Source of the DNA: Gp6-AA40 sp036407095
GTDB taxonomy: Bacteria > Acidobacteriota > Vicinamibacteria > Vicinamibacterales > UBA2999
Reading direction: 5' to 3'
Assembly (NCBI GenBank): GCA_036407095.1
Contig: DASWZV010000055.1
Location: 16,225 to 80,224, forward strand
Length of the DNA stretch: 64,000 nucleotides
The notes under the pieces are model-generated. The model had not been told where the DNA came from. It saw only the letters and a program-made list of their open reading frames with translations, and ran no database searches. The stretch's first letter is position 1. Each line of letters opens with the position of its first letter. Made by a program: the position numbers and the translations under genes. Below are positions 52,505 to 61,849 of the stretch, in pieces.

Positions 52505-53334
52505 GCAAACGTCTCGCCACCTGTGTCGGCGCGTTGATCGCGCTGAGCACCACCGTTGCGGCCCAGGCGCCGCCCGCGCGCGCAACCGGAAATCAGCACC
52601 GCGAGTACGTGTTCTCGCCGACCGGCCAGCGCATGCCGTATCGCGTCTACGTTCCGACGACGTGGGATGGGAAGGCATCGTTGCCGATCCTGTTGATGCT
52701 GCATGGGGCTGGCGCCAACGAGAACAGTTACATGGACCAGGCGGATGGCCTGTTGATGAAGCTCGCCGAGCAGCACGGCTTCATCGTCGTGTCGCCGATC
52801 GGTTTCACACCGCTCGGCGCGTACGGCAATCCGCTCCGCCTGCCGGCAGTGTTCGGGCAGACGGCTGCCGCGGCAACGCAGCGCGCGGCGGTGACAGTGG
52901 CGCGTCAACGTGAGCTGGATCTGAGTGAGCTCGAGGTGATCACGGCACTCGAGGTCGTCAGCGAGGAGTACGGCGCCGATCGCTCTCGCACGTTTCTGGC
53001 TGGGCACTCGATGGGCAGCGGGGGAGTCTGGCACCTCGCGGCCCGATATCCGGAGCGCTGGCGCGCCGTCGCGCCGATGTCAGGACCGTTTCTCGATGCG
53101 GCGACATATCCGTTCGATCGCATCAAACGCCTGCCAATCTTCATGACCGAGGGCACCCGTGCGACGCCGTCGCTCGAGGGCAGCCGGGCGCTGGCGCGTT
53201 TTCTTCGCGAGGGCGGCTTCGCGTTCGACTATCTCGAGGTGAACGGGGACCACGGCGGCATGGTGCCGATGGTATGGCCGCGCGTATTCGAGTTCTTCGC
53301 TCGCGTGAGTCAGACGTCACCGGCGCGATCGTAG
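52501..53334 (+). CDS. Exported alpha/beta-hydrolase (LpqC/feruloyl-esterase-like)
   Basis: 277 aa with Sec signal (LATCVGALIALSTTVAAQ). PHB-depolymerase/LpqC-type esterase fold: YRVYVPTTWDGKASLPILLMLHGAGAN, nucleophile Ser170 in LAGHSMGSGG, and the final VNGDHGGM with the catalytic His. It would release an acid from an ester outside the cytoplasm, consistent with supply to the carrier and CoA-transferase. ATGA overlap with the MFS gene indicates coupling. Confidence 0.85.
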   Translation: MSKRLATCVGALIALSTTVAAQAPPARATGNQHREYVFSPTGQRMPYRVYVPTTWDGKASLPILLMLHGAGANENSYMDQADGLLMKLAEQHGFIVVSPIGFTPLGAYGNPLRLPAVFGQTAAAATQRAAVTVARQRELDLSELEVITALEVVSEEYGADRSRTFLAGHSMGSGGVWHLAARYPERWRAVAPMSGPFLDAATYPFDRIKRLPIFMTEGTRATPSLEGSRALARFLREGGFAFDYLEVNGDHGGMVPMVWPRVFEFFARVSQTSPARS

Positions 53335-53376
53335 AGTTTCATGTGTTTCAATCTCCTCACACTGGAGGACTGCACA

Positions 53377-54402
53377 ATGGCCATCCATGACATCCGGCAA
53401 CTTTTCTCACGTCCACTCGTCATCGCCGTCGTGACGACGTGCGTGACAGCCGTCGCTCTTGCGCAACAGCCGCCGCAACCGCCCGCACAACCAGACCCCG
53501 CGGCGCTCGCGCGTCAGGCCGAACTCAATACGCGACCCGATACGCCCGGCACCGGGCGCTTCCCCGCGATGAAGGAAGAAGTGGCCACGCTCCCGAAGCA
53601 CGTCGTCTATCGACCGAAAGACCTCGCCTCGCTCGGATCGACGAAGCTCGGGGTTGTGGCCTGGGGCAACGGCGGCTGTTCCGAGGACGGCGCGAGCAGC
53701 CGGTTCCATCTGCTCGAGATCGCCTCGCATGGCTATCTGGTGATCGCGAGCGGCCGCATCCTGAGTGGTCCCGGTGCACCGCCGCGCGAACCGCGTGCGG
53801 CAGCACCGGCAGCGCCACAAGGTCAGCTCCCTCCGCCGCGCACGAAGATATCGGATCTGACCGATGCCATCGACTGGGCGCTTGCCGAGAATCAGCGCGC
53901 CGGCAGCCCATACTTCGGCCGCATCGATCCCGCACTGATCGCATATTCGGGCTGGAGCTGCGGCGGCGTGCAGGCATTGCAGGTCGCGAAAGATCCGCGC
54001 GTCAAGACACTGGTGATTCACAACAGCGGCGTGCTGAACAGCGGTCCCACCAACATGACTGGAGTCAGCGTCGGCAAAGAGGTGTTGCAGACACTGCACA
54101 CGCCCGCGATCTACATCCTGGGCGGTCCCAAGGACATCGCGTACGAGAACGGCATGGACGACTTCAAGAAGATCGCCCACGTGCCCGTAGCGGTGGCGAA
54201 TCTCCCGGTGGGACACGGCGGGACGTTCAACGAACCCAATGGCGGCGCAGCCGCATCGGTTGCCGTGAGCTGGCTCGATTGGCAGCTTCGCGGCGACGCG
54301 CAAAGCGCCAAGCGATTCGTCGGCGACGACTGTGGTCTCTGCAAGGACGCTCAGTGGTCGTTCGAACGGAAGCAGTTCCCGGGCCCTCGCGGCACCAGGT
54401 AA
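53377..54402 (+). CDS. Exported alpha/beta-hydrolase-like protein
   Basis: 341 aa from the ATG at 53377, chosen because GGAGG lies 7 bases before it; an ATG at 53341 is in frame. Sec signal (LVIAVVTTCVTAVALAQ), a Pro-rich linker, then an alpha/beta hydrolase: LGVVAWGNGGCSEDGAS, the elbow YSGWSCGGVQAL with Ser194 as nucleophile, and NLPVGHGGTFNEPNGG with a candidate His. Substrate unknown. It closes the operon and converges on the second MFS gene. Confidence 0.8.
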   Translation: MAIHDIRQLFSRPLVIAVVTTCVTAVALAQQPPQPPAQPDPAALARQAELNTRPDTPGTGRFPAMKEEVATLPKHVVYRPKDLASLGSTKLGVVAWGNGGCSEDGASSRFHLLEIASHGYLVIASGRILSGPGAPPREPRAAAPAAPQGQLPPPRTKISDLTDAIDWALAENQRAGSPYFGRIDPALIAYSGWSCGGVQALQVAKDPRVKTLVIHNSGVLNSGPTNMTGVSVGKEVLQTLHTPAIYILGGPKDIAYENGMDDFKKIAHVPVAVANLPVGHGGTFNEPNGGAAASVAVSWLDWQLRGDAQSAKRFVGDDCGLCKDAQWSFERKQFPGPRGTR

Positions 54403-54426
54403 CACGGAGCGGGTGGTCTCGAGCGA

Positions 54427-55665
54427 TTACGAAGTGTGCAGATGGTACTCCGTCACATCCAGTCGCTCGAGCTCCGCCTGCGTCGGGTTCAGAGCCCAGT
54501 TCAGGATCAGACCAGCGAAGAACAGCGCGGCGAGGCCGGTTGCGAGCCAGAAGCCATAGACGATGTTGCCGAACGTGTCGCTGACAGCTGCGATCGCCAG
54601 GGGCGCAAGCACAGCCGACACGCAGGTGAAGAAGAGGATGACACCCGCCGCGGCGCCGTGTTCGGACTTGGGCAGACAACTGATCCCTTTCGAGTTGAGC
54701 GTCGGGTAGACCACAGACATGAACAGGCCCGACGCTGGGAGCAGATAGACACCCCAGTTCACACCGCCGATGACGGTGAGGACGAAACAGAGCAGAATGC
54801 CTCCGCTGAAGAGGGCGAGCACCGTCTGCCACTGAACGCGCGCGAGCACCCACGAGCCGAGAAAGCGACCGGCCGCGCGCAGGAGGAAAAAGATGGAGAT
54901 GCCGTAGGTTGCCAGTGTCACGGCCGAGCCCGTGTAGCCTGACATCAGCGTCGGCATCCACACGTAGATCGCGGCTTCCACGCCGACGTACAGGAACGCA
55001 CCCGCAGAAAATGCGAGCACATACGGGCTCTTCATCGCTCGCATGGTCCCCGTGGACGAATGCGCTGTGGTCGTCGTTCTCGGTGCCACGGGGTACTTGA
55101 CCATCAGAGCGAGCAGGATCAGCAGGACGCAGATCGTGCCTGCCAGGACATAGAGCCACTTCCACGACAGGCCGGCCGCCAACATGCGAGTGAGGATCGC
55201 GGGACCGATAATCGCGCCCACGCCGAAGAATCCTTCGACGGTGTTCATGATCGAGGTGTGCTGCGCGGTGGATGTCGAGATGTCGCCGATGAGTGCCAGC
55301 GCACCCGTCTTGAAGACGCCAATCGCCAGCCCGGAGACGCCCAGCATCACCGCGAAGAACAGGAACGCATCTCCAGCTACGAGCAGAAAGCAGGCGGCTG
55401 CGAACAGCGTGAGACCGATCACAATCGTAGGGCGGCGGCCGAATCGATCGGCAAGCTGCCCCAGCATCAAGCCCGCCAGCGCGATTCCCGCCATTGTCGC
55501 GTACTGAAATGTCCCTGCAGCGGTGAGCGAGAGGTGGAACGTCTTGATGACTTCGGGAATGATGACGCCGACCGAATCGGTGGTCATCGCGAACATGGCG
55601 AACATGAGATAGGTAAGCGTCTTGACTACCGCCATGTTGCGCGACGCGGTGGTGACGCCTGTCAT
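54427..55665 (-). CDS. MFS transporter, probably for sucrose or related glucosides
   Basis: 412 aa from the ATG at 55665, which overlaps the sucrose phosphorylase TGA (ATGA). Twelve predicted helices, loop 2-3 motif GQLADRFGRRP, and helix 5 motif GFFGVGAIIGPAI. In-frame ATGs upstream would extend into the phosphorylase gene and were rejected. Coupling to sucrose phosphorylase suggests uptake of sucrose or a similar glucoside; specificity is inference. Confidence 0.88.
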   Translation of the reverse strand: MTGVTTASRNMAVVKTLTYLMFAMFAMTTDSVGVIIPEVIKTFHLSLTAAGTFQYATMAGIALAGLMLGQLADRFGRRPTIVIGLTLFAAACFLLVAGDAFLFFAVMLGVSGLAIGVFKTGALALIGDISTSTAQHTSIMNTVEGFFGVGAIIGPAILTRMLAAGLSWKWLYVLAGTICVLLILLALMVKYPVAPRTTTTAHSSTGTMRAMKSPYVLAFSAGAFLYVGVEAAIYVWMPTLMSGYTGSAVTLATYGISIFFLLRAAGRFLGSWVLARVQWQTVLALFSGGILLCFVLTVIGGVNWGVYLLPASGLFMSVVYPTLNSKGISCLPKSEHGAAAGVILFFTCVSAVLAPLAIAAVSDTFGNIVYGFWLATGLAALFFAGLILNWALNPTQAELERLDVTEYHLHTS

Positions 55666-57158
55666 GCTCGTACCTCGGCGTCGGCATGCCATGCCAGAGC
55701 GCCCTCCGACCGTGCTCCCAGGCTCGAGCACGTGATCGATGCACACATCGAGGCGAGGTTCACGTCCAGGCGAGCGGCTGCCTCGCCGTTCGTCCAGACG
55801 AGCGCCATCCGGTCTGCTGCGGAATCGAGAGCGTCGAAGGTGCCCTGAAAGGCGGGGTGCGTATTCCGGATCTGCAGCAGTGCGAGCAGCGATTGCACGA
55901 CCGGCCGCGTCAACTCCTGTGGCAGTTCATCGGCCGTGTAGTAATGGCGATTGATGTCGCGGCCCACGCCAGTGCGGCGGAGCAACTCGACGTCGTTGCC
56001 ACCGGCGAGCAGCCCGACGTAGTAGACCTGGGGGATTCCTGGCACGAAGCACTGAATCGCGCGTGCCACGAGGTACTCGGCGTCACGGCGGCCGAGCGCA
56101 TCGTAGAACGTGCAGTTGATCTGCGACGCATCGACATTGCGTGCTGCCGTGCCGCTCGCGATACGGCTCTCGCCTCGGCTGCGCTGATGGATGGTGTTCA
56201 CGACCGTGTCGATCTCGTCTCGCGTCAGCAAGCCTGGCGCTCCGTTCGCACCGCGGGCAGCGGCCACGTCCGCGACGCCGATGCCATCGTGCGTGTCGAG
56301 AACCGCGATGGCGTTGCGCGGACGAATCTCGAGCCAGCGCTTCAGGGCCTCGGCATTGCGGGTGTACAGCGTATGCAAGACAAGTGGCGGCAGCGCGAAG
56401 TCGTACACCCAATCGACCTGGTGCGCCACCTCGATCTGAGCCTCATAGTGGCCGTGCACTTCGACCAGCACCTCCATGCCGAGGGCGCGCGCCTGTGCCG
56501 TGAGGTCGGCGATGAACGCGAACGTCTCCGGAATCATGAAGCAGCTCGTGCCAGCCTTCTTGATCGCGAAGCCGACGGCATCGAGTCGAATGGCGCGAAT
56601 GCCGGCGCCGTGCAGCCGATCGAGAATGCTGGCGAGATAGCGCTGCCCTTCGGGATGCGACACGTCGAGGTCGATCTGATCGCTCGTAAAGGTGGTCCAC
56701 AGGAGCGCCTTCTCCCCCCGCGAGGTCTCGTGCGCAGTGAAAGGGAGACTCGGCCGGATGGTGTTCAGCGCGAGTAAATCCGACTCGCGTGCGCCGTACT
56801 GAAACACGCGTCCATACGTCAGAAACATCCCGGCGTACGGCGAGTCGCCACCTCGCTGGTCGTAGTCGATGAACTGTGGTGAATGACGTGACACATGGTT
56901 GACGATCACGTCAGCCATGACCTCGGTCTTGGCTGCCAGCGCGGCCACGTCGTCCCAGGTGCCAAGCCGCCGATCGACCTGCGTGTGATCGATCGGATCG
57001 AACCCGGCGTCGGCGCCATCGATCGGATGAAAGAACGGCAGCACGTGCACGCCAGCAAACGCGCCGTGAAGAGGGCCGTCGAGCAGGACCTGCAGATCGC
57101 GCATCGTCCCGCCCGGGAGACGATCGACGTACGCGATCAAGTGCGCCTGATTCTTCAT
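55662..57158 (-). CDS. Sucrose phosphorylase (GH13_18)
   Basis: 498 aa from the ATG at 57158, matching the family start MKNQAHLIAYVDRL; a longer in-frame reading adds an unrelated leader. Nucleophile Asp193 (IRLDAVGF), acid/base Glu233 (LVEVHGHY) and the transition-state Asp (LDTHDGIGV, near 291) match the Bifidobacterium enzyme within one residue. Further signatures: LPFFHPIDGADAGFDPIDHT, GTSCFM, YDFALPPLVLHTL, PGIPQVYYVGLLAGGND. It converts sucrose and phosphate to glucose 1-phosphate and fructose in the cytoplasm, saving ATP. Related phosphorylases act on glucosylglycerate or sucrose 6'-phosphate; the sequence fits sucrose best. Confidence 0.93.
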   Translation of the reverse strand: MKNQAHLIAYVDRLPGGTMRDLQVLLDGPLHGAFAGVHVLPFFHPIDGADAGFDPIDHTQVDRRLGTWDDVAALAAKTEVMADVIVNHVSRHSPQFIDYDQRGGDSPYAGMFLTYGRVFQYGARESDLLALNTIRPSLPFTAHETSRGEKALLWTTFTSDQIDLDVSHPEGQRYLASILDRLHGAGIRAIRLDAVGFAIKKAGTSCFMIPETFAFIADLTAQARALGMEVLVEVHGHYEAQIEVAHQVDWVYDFALPPLVLHTLYTRNAEALKRWLEIRPRNAIAVLDTHDGIGVADVAAARGANGAPGLLTRDEIDTVVNTIHQRSRGESRIASGTAARNVDASQINCTFYDALGRRDAEYLVARAIQCFVPGIPQVYYVGLLAGGNDVELLRRTGVGRDINRHYYTADELPQELTRPVVQSLLALLQIRNTHPAFQGTFDALDSAADRMALVWTNGEAAARLDVNLASMCASITCSSLGARSEGALAWHADAEVRA

Positions 57159-57202
57159 GGTTCGCCGGAAGGGTATCATCCAGAGCCTGAAGGAGGCCTG
57201 GC

Positions 57203-58564
57203 ATGAGGAGGCGCTGCGCAGTTGTGGTGATGAGCCTGACGCTGGCGGTGTCCGAGCTCGCGTTCGCGCAGACGACGAGCGGGCCATCCGCCTTTCGCGC
57301 GGGCGCCGCCAAGGTGGACATCACGCCCGCCGCCGGCGAACTGCCGAAGAACAACCTGGGTATTCTCGACCGTCTTTACGCGCGAACGATCGTGCTGGAC
57401 AACGGCGTGACGAACGCCGCCCTGATCACTATCGATGCGGGCGCCATCCCGGATGCACTCTGGCAGAGCGTCTCGGGCCAGATTGAAAGGGAACTCGGGA
57501 TCGCGCCACCACGTCTGCTCCTCACGGCCACTCACACCCACAGCGCCGGGGGACCGCGAGCGGCAAATTACAGTCAAAAGATCGTCGAGTCCGTTCGGCT
57601 CGCGAAGCAGCGACTGATGCCCGCGCGTATCGGCTACGGTACCGGCGTCTCGTTCATCAACGTCAATCGTCAAATCGTCGATCCGAAAACGGGCCGCTGG
57701 TGGGAGGGAGCGAACTACGACGGCCCTTCGGACAAGACCGTCGCCGTGCTCAAGGTCGAGGGCCTCGACGGATCGCCGATCGCCGTGTACTACAATTACG
57801 CCGTCCACGCCGTACTCGCCGGGCAGTTGGATCAGATCAGCGCCGACATTCCCGGCGCCACGTCCCGGTATGTCGAAGACTCATTCGACGATCGCATCGT
57901 CGCCGTGTGGTCATCGGGCGCAGCCGGAGATCAGAATCCCATCTACTATCAGCAGACTTACGACCTTCGCGACATTCGCATCAAGGATTACGCGAAGCGC
58001 GGCGTTGATATCAGCAATGCGATGCCGCCGGGCGGCGAAGGTTTGAATCGAAATGATCCGACGGTCGCGCGGCTGATGAATCAGCAGCGGCAGATGGTGT
58101 CGTCGATGGGACAGTTCCTCGGTGAGGAAGTGATGCACGTGATGCGCGGGGTCGAACGCACCGAGGCGACCGTTCCTTTGTACGGAAGCTTCACGACCAT
58201 TCGATGTCCAGGCCGCGAGCGTACGAACGAAGGCCGCGCTGGATTCGAAGGGGCGTACAAAGAGGCGGGCCCGGTGGAGATCAGGCTCGGGCTGCTGCGC
58301 ATTGCCGACATCATGATCGGCGCAGTAAACGCCGAAGTGTTCAATCCAATCGCACAGCGCCTCAAACGCGAGTCGCCTTACAAAGCGACGATGATGGCGA
58401 CGCTGACCAACGGCGCAGCCCGTTCCGGCTACATCCCGGACGATGATTCGTACGGCAAGTACACGTTCGAGGTGCTGTCGTCACGGCTGCAGCCCGGATG
58501 TGCGGAATCGGCCATCGTCAACGGCATCCTGACGCTCATCGGCGGCGCCAGAGCGGCGCGATAG
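57203..58564 (+). CDS. Exported neutral/alkaline ceramidase-like protein
   Basis: 453 aa with Sec signal (VVVMSLTLAVSELAFAQ). The neutral/alkaline ceramidase N-terminal fold is indicated by FRAGAAKVDITPAAGELP, LLLTATHTHSAGG, and VAVWSSGAAGDQNP, where the clustered His and Asp residues resemble the zinc site. It is shorter than classical ceramidases (about 650 aa), and no C-terminal domain is seen. Related proteins in environmental bacteria are of unknown substrate. It shares a strand with the tannase gene 9 bases downstream. Confidence 0.8.
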   Translation: MRRRCAVVVMSLTLAVSELAFAQTTSGPSAFRAGAAKVDITPAAGELPKNNLGILDRLYARTIVLDNGVTNAALITIDAGAIPDALWQSVSGQIERELGIAPPRLLLTATHTHSAGGPRAANYSQKIVESVRLAKQRLMPARIGYGTGVSFINVNRQIVDPKTGRWWEGANYDGPSDKTVAVLKVEGLDGSPIAVYYNYAVHAVLAGQLDQISADIPGATSRYVEDSFDDRIVAVWSSGAAGDQNPIYYQQTYDLRDIRIKDYAKRGVDISNAMPPGGEGLNRNDPTVARLMNQQRQMVSSMGQFLGEEVMHVMRGVERTEATVPLYGSFTTIRCPGRERTNEGRAGFEGAYKEAGPVEIRLGLLRIADIMIGAVNAEVFNPIAQRLKRESPYKATMMATLTNGAARSGYIPDDDSYGKYTFEVLSSRLQPGCAESAIVNGILTLIGGARAAR

Positions 58565-58573
58565 GGGGAGTGC

Positions 58574-60352
58574 ATGGCAAGACTGACTGCTGTCTGTGCA
58601 ACGGTGACTATGCTCGTGGCGCTCGCGTCGAGGCCGGCCGCTCAGTCCGCGCATCCTGCGGCCAGGACGACCATCTCGGCAGCCGACTGCACGGCCGATC
58701 GTCTCGGGAGCTCGGTGGCCACGTCCTCGATCGGTGAGCCGGTCCGCAGCGTGACGCTATCAGCTCCATCCTGGGTTGAATCGGCGAACGGCGTCCCGGC
58801 GCATTGCCGTGTCAACGGATCCATGGCGCCGGTTGATACGGCCGCGACCGCCAGGCCGATCAACTTCAGCGTCGTGCTGCCCGCCACGTGGAGTCGCCGC
58901 GCGGCGCAACTGGGTGGCGGCGGCATGAACGGGTTCGTGCCCAATCTGACCGGCGGCGGGCCAGGTGCATCGGGACCGTCTCTGGTCGATCGCGGCTTCG
59001 CGACATATGGGAGCGACTCTGGGCATCAGGCGGCATTTCCCGGACCGCGGGGCGGCGGGGCACGAGGCGATGGACCAGCAGGAGTAAACCTCTCCGACGA
59101 CTGGGCGCTCAATGACGAGGCGATCAGAAACCTCGGCTACATGCAGATGAAGAAGACGCACGACGCGGCGATGGTCATCATCGAGCGCGCGTACGGCGCA
59201 AAGCCGCAATTCAATTACTACATCGGCACGTCGCAAGGCGGTCGCGAGGCGTTGACCGTCGCGCAGCGCTATCCAGCAGATTACGACGGCATCGCTGCGA
59301 ACGTGCCCATCGTCAGCTTCTCGAGTCTGATGCTCGCGCCGGAGTGGATTCGTATTCACGAGAAGCCGTCGGCCAATTGGGTCACGCCGGCAAAGGTCAA
59401 TGCGATTCGCGGGGAGTTCATGCGGCAGTGCGATTCGCTCGACGGGCTTGCCGACGGCATCATCAACAACTACATGGCCTGCCGGGCGATCTTCGACGTC
59501 GCGCAGGGAGCACGCAATCGCCATCCATGGGCAGCCACACGCTGCGCCAACAACGTTGACCCGAACCCGGGCGATACGAGTGCTGACGCATGCCTGACCG
59601 ACGGTCAGATCTCCACGCTGGAGTTCACCTACCAGCGTTATGCGTTTGCCTCGGCGCTCGCGAACGGCACGCGATCGTTTGGCATGTGGGTGCCAAATAC
59701 GGATCCGTCCGGCAGCGGGCTCATTCTCAACACCCGCTTCAGAGGGCAGGAAGGCGCGGCGGCGGACGCCGCGATGCACTCGCATCTCGGTCTCCTCGGT
59801 GTGACCGGCTTTCTCATGAAGAACCTGTCGGCAAATCCGTTGGACTATGCGGAAGGCGGCGCATTCAACCCGCGACGTCAGGGGCTCGCCACGATTCTCG
59901 ATGCGACGAATCCTGATCTGTCAGCGTTCCAGAAGCGCGGCGGCAAGATGCTCGTCACCATCGGCACGAACGACACGCTCGCATCCCCAGGCGCGCAACT
60001 CGATTACTTTCAGTCCGTCCTCGACAAGATGGGACGAGCGACGGTCGATCGATTCGCGCGCTTCTGGGTCATGCCGCAGACCGGTCATGGGCTGAGCGGC
60101 AGCAGCTACAACGTCGCCGGCGACGGAAAGACTGTTGCGACGGCACCGATCCCGAATCGCTATGACCAGACCGGTCTGTTGTTCGAGTGGGTCGAGAACA
60201 ACGTCCCGCCTGGGATGGCTGTCACCGTGACGGCAGGGGAGAAGAGTCTGCCGTTGTGCTCGTATCCGACCTATCCCCGGTACACGAGTGGCGCGCCCGG
60301 CGCTGCAAGTTCGTACGCATGCGCCGCCGCTCCGGGCGCACAGGCGCATTGA
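58574..60352 (+). CDS. Exported tannase/feruloyl esterase
   Basis: 592 aa with Sec signal (AVCATVTMLVALASRPAA). Tannase family: RAAQLGGGGMNGFVPN oxyanion segment, nucleophile Ser220 in GTSQGGREALTVAQ, acid in VTIGTNDTL, His in PQTGHGLSG, and C-terminal CSYPTYPRYTS...SYACAAA. The elbow differs from the first tannase: there is no Cys beside Ser, so the CS-HC disulfide is absent. It is likely to hydrolyse hydroxycinnamate or gallate esters. GGGGGAG precedes the ATG; likely co-transcribed with the ceramidase-like gene. Confidence 0.9.
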   Translation: MARLTAVCATVTMLVALASRPAAQSAHPAARTTISAADCTADRLGSSVATSSIGEPVRSVTLSAPSWVESANGVPAHCRVNGSMAPVDTAATARPINFSVVLPATWSRRAAQLGGGGMNGFVPNLTGGGPGASGPSLVDRGFATYGSDSGHQAAFPGPRGGGARGDGPAGVNLSDDWALNDEAIRNLGYMQMKKTHDAAMVIIERAYGAKPQFNYYIGTSQGGREALTVAQRYPADYDGIAANVPIVSFSSLMLAPEWIRIHEKPSANWVTPAKVNAIRGEFMRQCDSLDGLADGIINNYMACRAIFDVAQGARNRHPWAATRCANNVDPNPGDTSADACLTDGQISTLEFTYQRYAFASALANGTRSFGMWVPNTDPSGSGLILNTRFRGQEGAAADAAMHSHLGLLGVTGFLMKNLSANPLDYAEGGAFNPRRQGLATILDATNPDLSAFQKRGGKMLVTIGTNDTLASPGAQLDYFQSVLDKMGRATVDRFARFWVMPQTGHGLSGSSYNVAGDGKTVATAPIPNRYDQTGLLFEWVENNVPPGMAVTVTAGEKSLPLCSYPTYPRYTSGAPGAASSYACAAAPGAQAH

Positions 60353-60365
60353 TCGCGTGCTTGCG

Positions 60366-60384
60366 ACCGCTCGGCGGGAGCGGT
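60366..60384 (+). terminator. Hairpin after tannase gene (weak terminator)
   Basis: ACCGCTC (60366-60372) pairs with GAGCGGT (60378-60384), a 7-bp stem with a 5-base loop, 13 bases after the tannase stop. No T-run follows, so termination is uncertain. It lies just before the LacI-type operator. Confidence 0.3.
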
Positions 60385-60400
60385 AGGCTGATGGAGCGGC

Positions 60401-60416
60401 CTGGAACCGGTTCCAG
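60401..60416. promoter_or_regulatory. LacI-type operator upstream of the LacI gene
   Basis: CTGGAACCGGTTCCAG is a perfect 16-base palindrome with the central CG usual for LacI-family sites. The same core occurs twice before the TonB gene at 62507, which points to this regulator binding its own promoter. A weak promoter (TTGCGA, 17 bases, TAGGCT) ends 11 bases before the operator, close to the geometry at 62355-62412. Confidence 0.75.
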
Positions 60417-60573
60417 ATCTCGCGACGTTTCCAGTGACGGCGAACACGGTGGGGCCACCGGCTTCCACTGTGATCGCGTTGCGCGCAAAGACTGACGCAC
60501 TAGGTGTTGCTTGCCACGATTTGACAGGAAGAGTTCGCGCTCCCCGAGACCGATCGCGCCAGCACTGAGGCAA

Positions 60574-61734
60574 GTGACCACCGTGGTGCCGCGTGCTCCG
60601 GCGGACGGCGCTTCGGACGGGCACAGTACGACACGTCGCGCAAAGCGCTCGGAGGCGGGAGACTCCTCGCTCAAGAAACCGACCATCCGCGTGGTCGCGG
60701 CTAAAGCTGGCGTCGCCGTCAGCACCGTGTCGCGCTACTTGAACGACGACTCTGTCAGCCCGCGAATGAAGGCACGCGTGTCGCGCGTCATCGAGTCCCT
60801 CGGCTACAAACCTTCACGAACGGCGCGAAATCTGAGCCTCGGTCTCAAAGGCTGCATCGGTGTCGTCGTCGACTCCATTCAAGATCCCTGGTTCACGCAA
60901 CTCCTCACCGGCATGGAAGAGGAGCTCCAGGTCCGCGACGTCAGCCTGATGCTTTTGAGCCTCGAGTTGAGAGACAAGTACGACCCGGCGATCGCGTTCG
61001 AATGGATCGACGAACGACGCGTCGACGGGCTGATCATCGCGAAGTGTCACCGCCGGGACAAGGCGCTCCTCGAGGCCGCTATCGACGCACACGTGCCCAT
61101 CGTCGCGGTGGCCCCCGACGAAGCGCGGACCGATCTCACGGTCCTGCGGGCGGACAACATCGCCGCAGGGCGGACGCTGGGAGCGCATCTCGCAGAGCTC
61201 GGCCACACCCGGATTGCGTTTGCGGGCGGTCCGCGCGCCTCGATTGAATCTCGCCAGCGCCTTCAGGGCCTCCGTGGAGAGCTCACGAAACGCGCAGTCC
61301 AGATGCGCGACGAGGACATCTCCTTTCAGGCCAGTTACGAGGCCGAAGAAGGTGCGGCGTTCGCGCAGACGTTCCTGAGTCAGCCGATGGGGGCGACCGC
61401 CGTCGTCTTCGGCAACGACGCGCTGGCGATCGGCTTCATTCGCGCGGCGCAGCAACGAGGGATCCGGGTGCCCGACGATCTATCCGTGGCCGGATTCGAC
61501 GGCATTCCCGAAGGCGCGCGGTCCTGGCCGGGTCTCACGACGATGGCACAGCCGATGCGAGAGATGGGACGTGATGCCTGCCGTCGTCTGTTCACGGCGA
61601 TAACCGCGAGCGCGGAACGGACGACGGTGGAGTACTCGATGACGCTCGTGGTGCGCGAGAGTACGAGCCGGCCGCGTACCGCGTCACGAACGGAAAGGAG
61701 CGATCAATCAGCCCGGCGTCGACGACACGTCTAG
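60574..61734 (+). CDS. LacI-family transcriptional regulator
   Basis: 386 aa from the GTG at 60574 (GAGG 5 bases upstream). The TTG at 60511 and GTGs at 60583 and 60586 are alternatives; all leave a polar leader before the DNA-binding domain KKPTIRVVAAKAGVAVSTVSRYLN. The hinge helix region SRTARNLSLG and the type I periplasmic-binding effector core (GVVVDSIQDPWFTQLLTGM, GLIIAKCHRRDK, VVFGNDALAIGFIRAAQQRGI, PDDLSVAGFDG) are complete. It probably represses its own gene and the TonB receptor at 62507 through TGGAACCGGTTCCA sites. Inducer unknown; likely a sugar. Confidence 0.9.
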   Translation: MTTVVPRAPADGASDGHSTTRRAKRSEAGDSSLKKPTIRVVAAKAGVAVSTVSRYLNDDSVSPRMKARVSRVIESLGYKPSRTARNLSLGLKGCIGVVVDSIQDPWFTQLLTGMEEELQVRDVSLMLLSLELRDKYDPAIAFEWIDERRVDGLIIAKCHRRDKALLEAAIDAHVPIVAVAPDEARTDLTVLRADNIAAGRTLGAHLAELGHTRIAFAGGPRASIESRQRLQGLRGELTKRAVQMRDEDISFQASYEAEEGAAFAQTFLSQPMGATAVVFGNDALAIGFIRAAQQRGIRVPDDLSVAGFDGIPEGARSWPGLTTMAQPMREMGRDACRRLFTAITASAERTTVEYSMTLVVRESTSRPRTASRTERSDQSARRRRHV

Positions 61735-61849
61735 CACCCCGTGGTACAAGGCCCGATTTTCATCCGACCGACGTGGCAACGAGAACTTCTCACGATTGAC
61801 GGTCCGATCGGGTCGATTCCTTCAGCGAGACGTTTGCTAAAGTCTCCAC

